Of a stretch of DNA of 64,000 nt, positions 63,781 through 64,000 are shown piece after piece. The position numbers were made by a program, and so were the translations under genes. The notes beneath the pieces were generated by a model. That model was given only the letters and a program-made list of their open reading frames with translations. It searched no databases and was not told where the DNA came from. How positions within the stretch are numbered: the first letter of the stretch is position 1; the number at the start of each line of letters is the position of its first letter. The DNA is from Gari tellinella (taxonomy: Eukaryota; Mollusca; Bivalvia; Cardiida; Psammobiidae): contig OV277871.1 of NCBI GenBank assembly GCA_922989275.2, positions 3,968,001 through 4,032,000 of the forward strand. The letters are read 5' to 3'.

Positions 63781-64000
63781 TTAAAGGTACTGGTTTCTTA
63801 GTACATTGTCATAATTACATTCGCCCCATACATTTCCGTTGAAAATAAATCCGTTTAATTAATAAATTCGTATAAATGCAACTGCTCCAGGGGCGGGATT
63901 TGTGTATATATCAGAACTGATTTATTCGGCGTTTAAGCGATATAAACGACAGAAAATGATCGGCAAATTAACCATGAATCGCGCTCGATTCGTGAAATTT
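63781..64000. other. Right window edge, no feature recognised
   Basis: Unique sequence, no exon or repeat seen. Confidence 0.4.

Overview
The window looks like AT-rich, repeat-dense nuclear DNA from an invertebrate animal, most likely a lophotrochozoan and probably a bivalve mollusc. This rests on intron-bearing gene pieces with GT-AG and one apparent GC-AG splice boundary, retrotransposons of four classes (LINE, tyrosine-recombinase, Penelope-like, Ty3/gypsy-like), many MITEs, long inverted repeats, and repeat types I associate with bivalve genomes (blocks ending in AGCTCACCTGAG / CAGGTGAGCT hairpins and GACCTAGTGACCTAG tandem units). The species assignment is inference; no search was run.

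Layout. 1-1.8 kb: 3' part of a LINE reverse-transcriptase ORF. 2-5.5 kb: simple repeats, a higher-order tandem array and palindromes. 6.03-15.38 kb: an almost complete Ngaro/DIRS-like tyrosine-recombinase retrotransposon with split direct repeats (A1 ... B1-A2 ... B2), a frameshifted gag, RT-RNase H and a tyrosine recombinase with all catalytic residues. 16.65-19.12 kb: two coding exons (minus strand) of a cytosolic sulfotransferase-like gene. 19.5-20.9 kb: a tandem-repeat-bearing non-autonomous element. 21.88-23.44 kb: a Penelope-like element (RT plus GIY-YIG) flanked by inverted 132-bp copies of its own end, each with a hammerhead-like motif. 24-30 kb: MITEs, palindromes and tandem repeats. 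30.4-32.6 kb: decayed gypsy-type integrase ORF (minus). 33-41.6 kb: dense nested MITEs and LINE scraps. 41.6-56.7 kb: three exons (minus) of a Sushi/CCP-domain gene, whose two introns each contain a giant inverted repeat (about 4.8 kb and 3.9 kb). 56.8-57.4 kb: a TTAA-flanked MITE containing a tRNA-like sequence. 58.9-63.8 kb: a two-ORF LINE of the same family as at the left edge, heavily mutated and with its YADD motif changed to YADG.

The two host genes are the only likely cellular coding content; most of the rest is mobile or repetitive DNA, with some stretches in which I recognise nothing. The most unusual signals are: (i) a small set of near-perfect palindromic cores shared between MITE families that have quite different terminal inverted repeats, with compensatory base-pair changes between copies; (ii) MITE ends lying 13-28 bp from all four 5' splice sites that can be placed; (iii) the two giant intronic palindromes, one with a datable one-arm insertion and one whose arms differ by a single tandem unit; (iv) the Ngaro-like element, whose ATAA junction marks a probable recombinase crossover.
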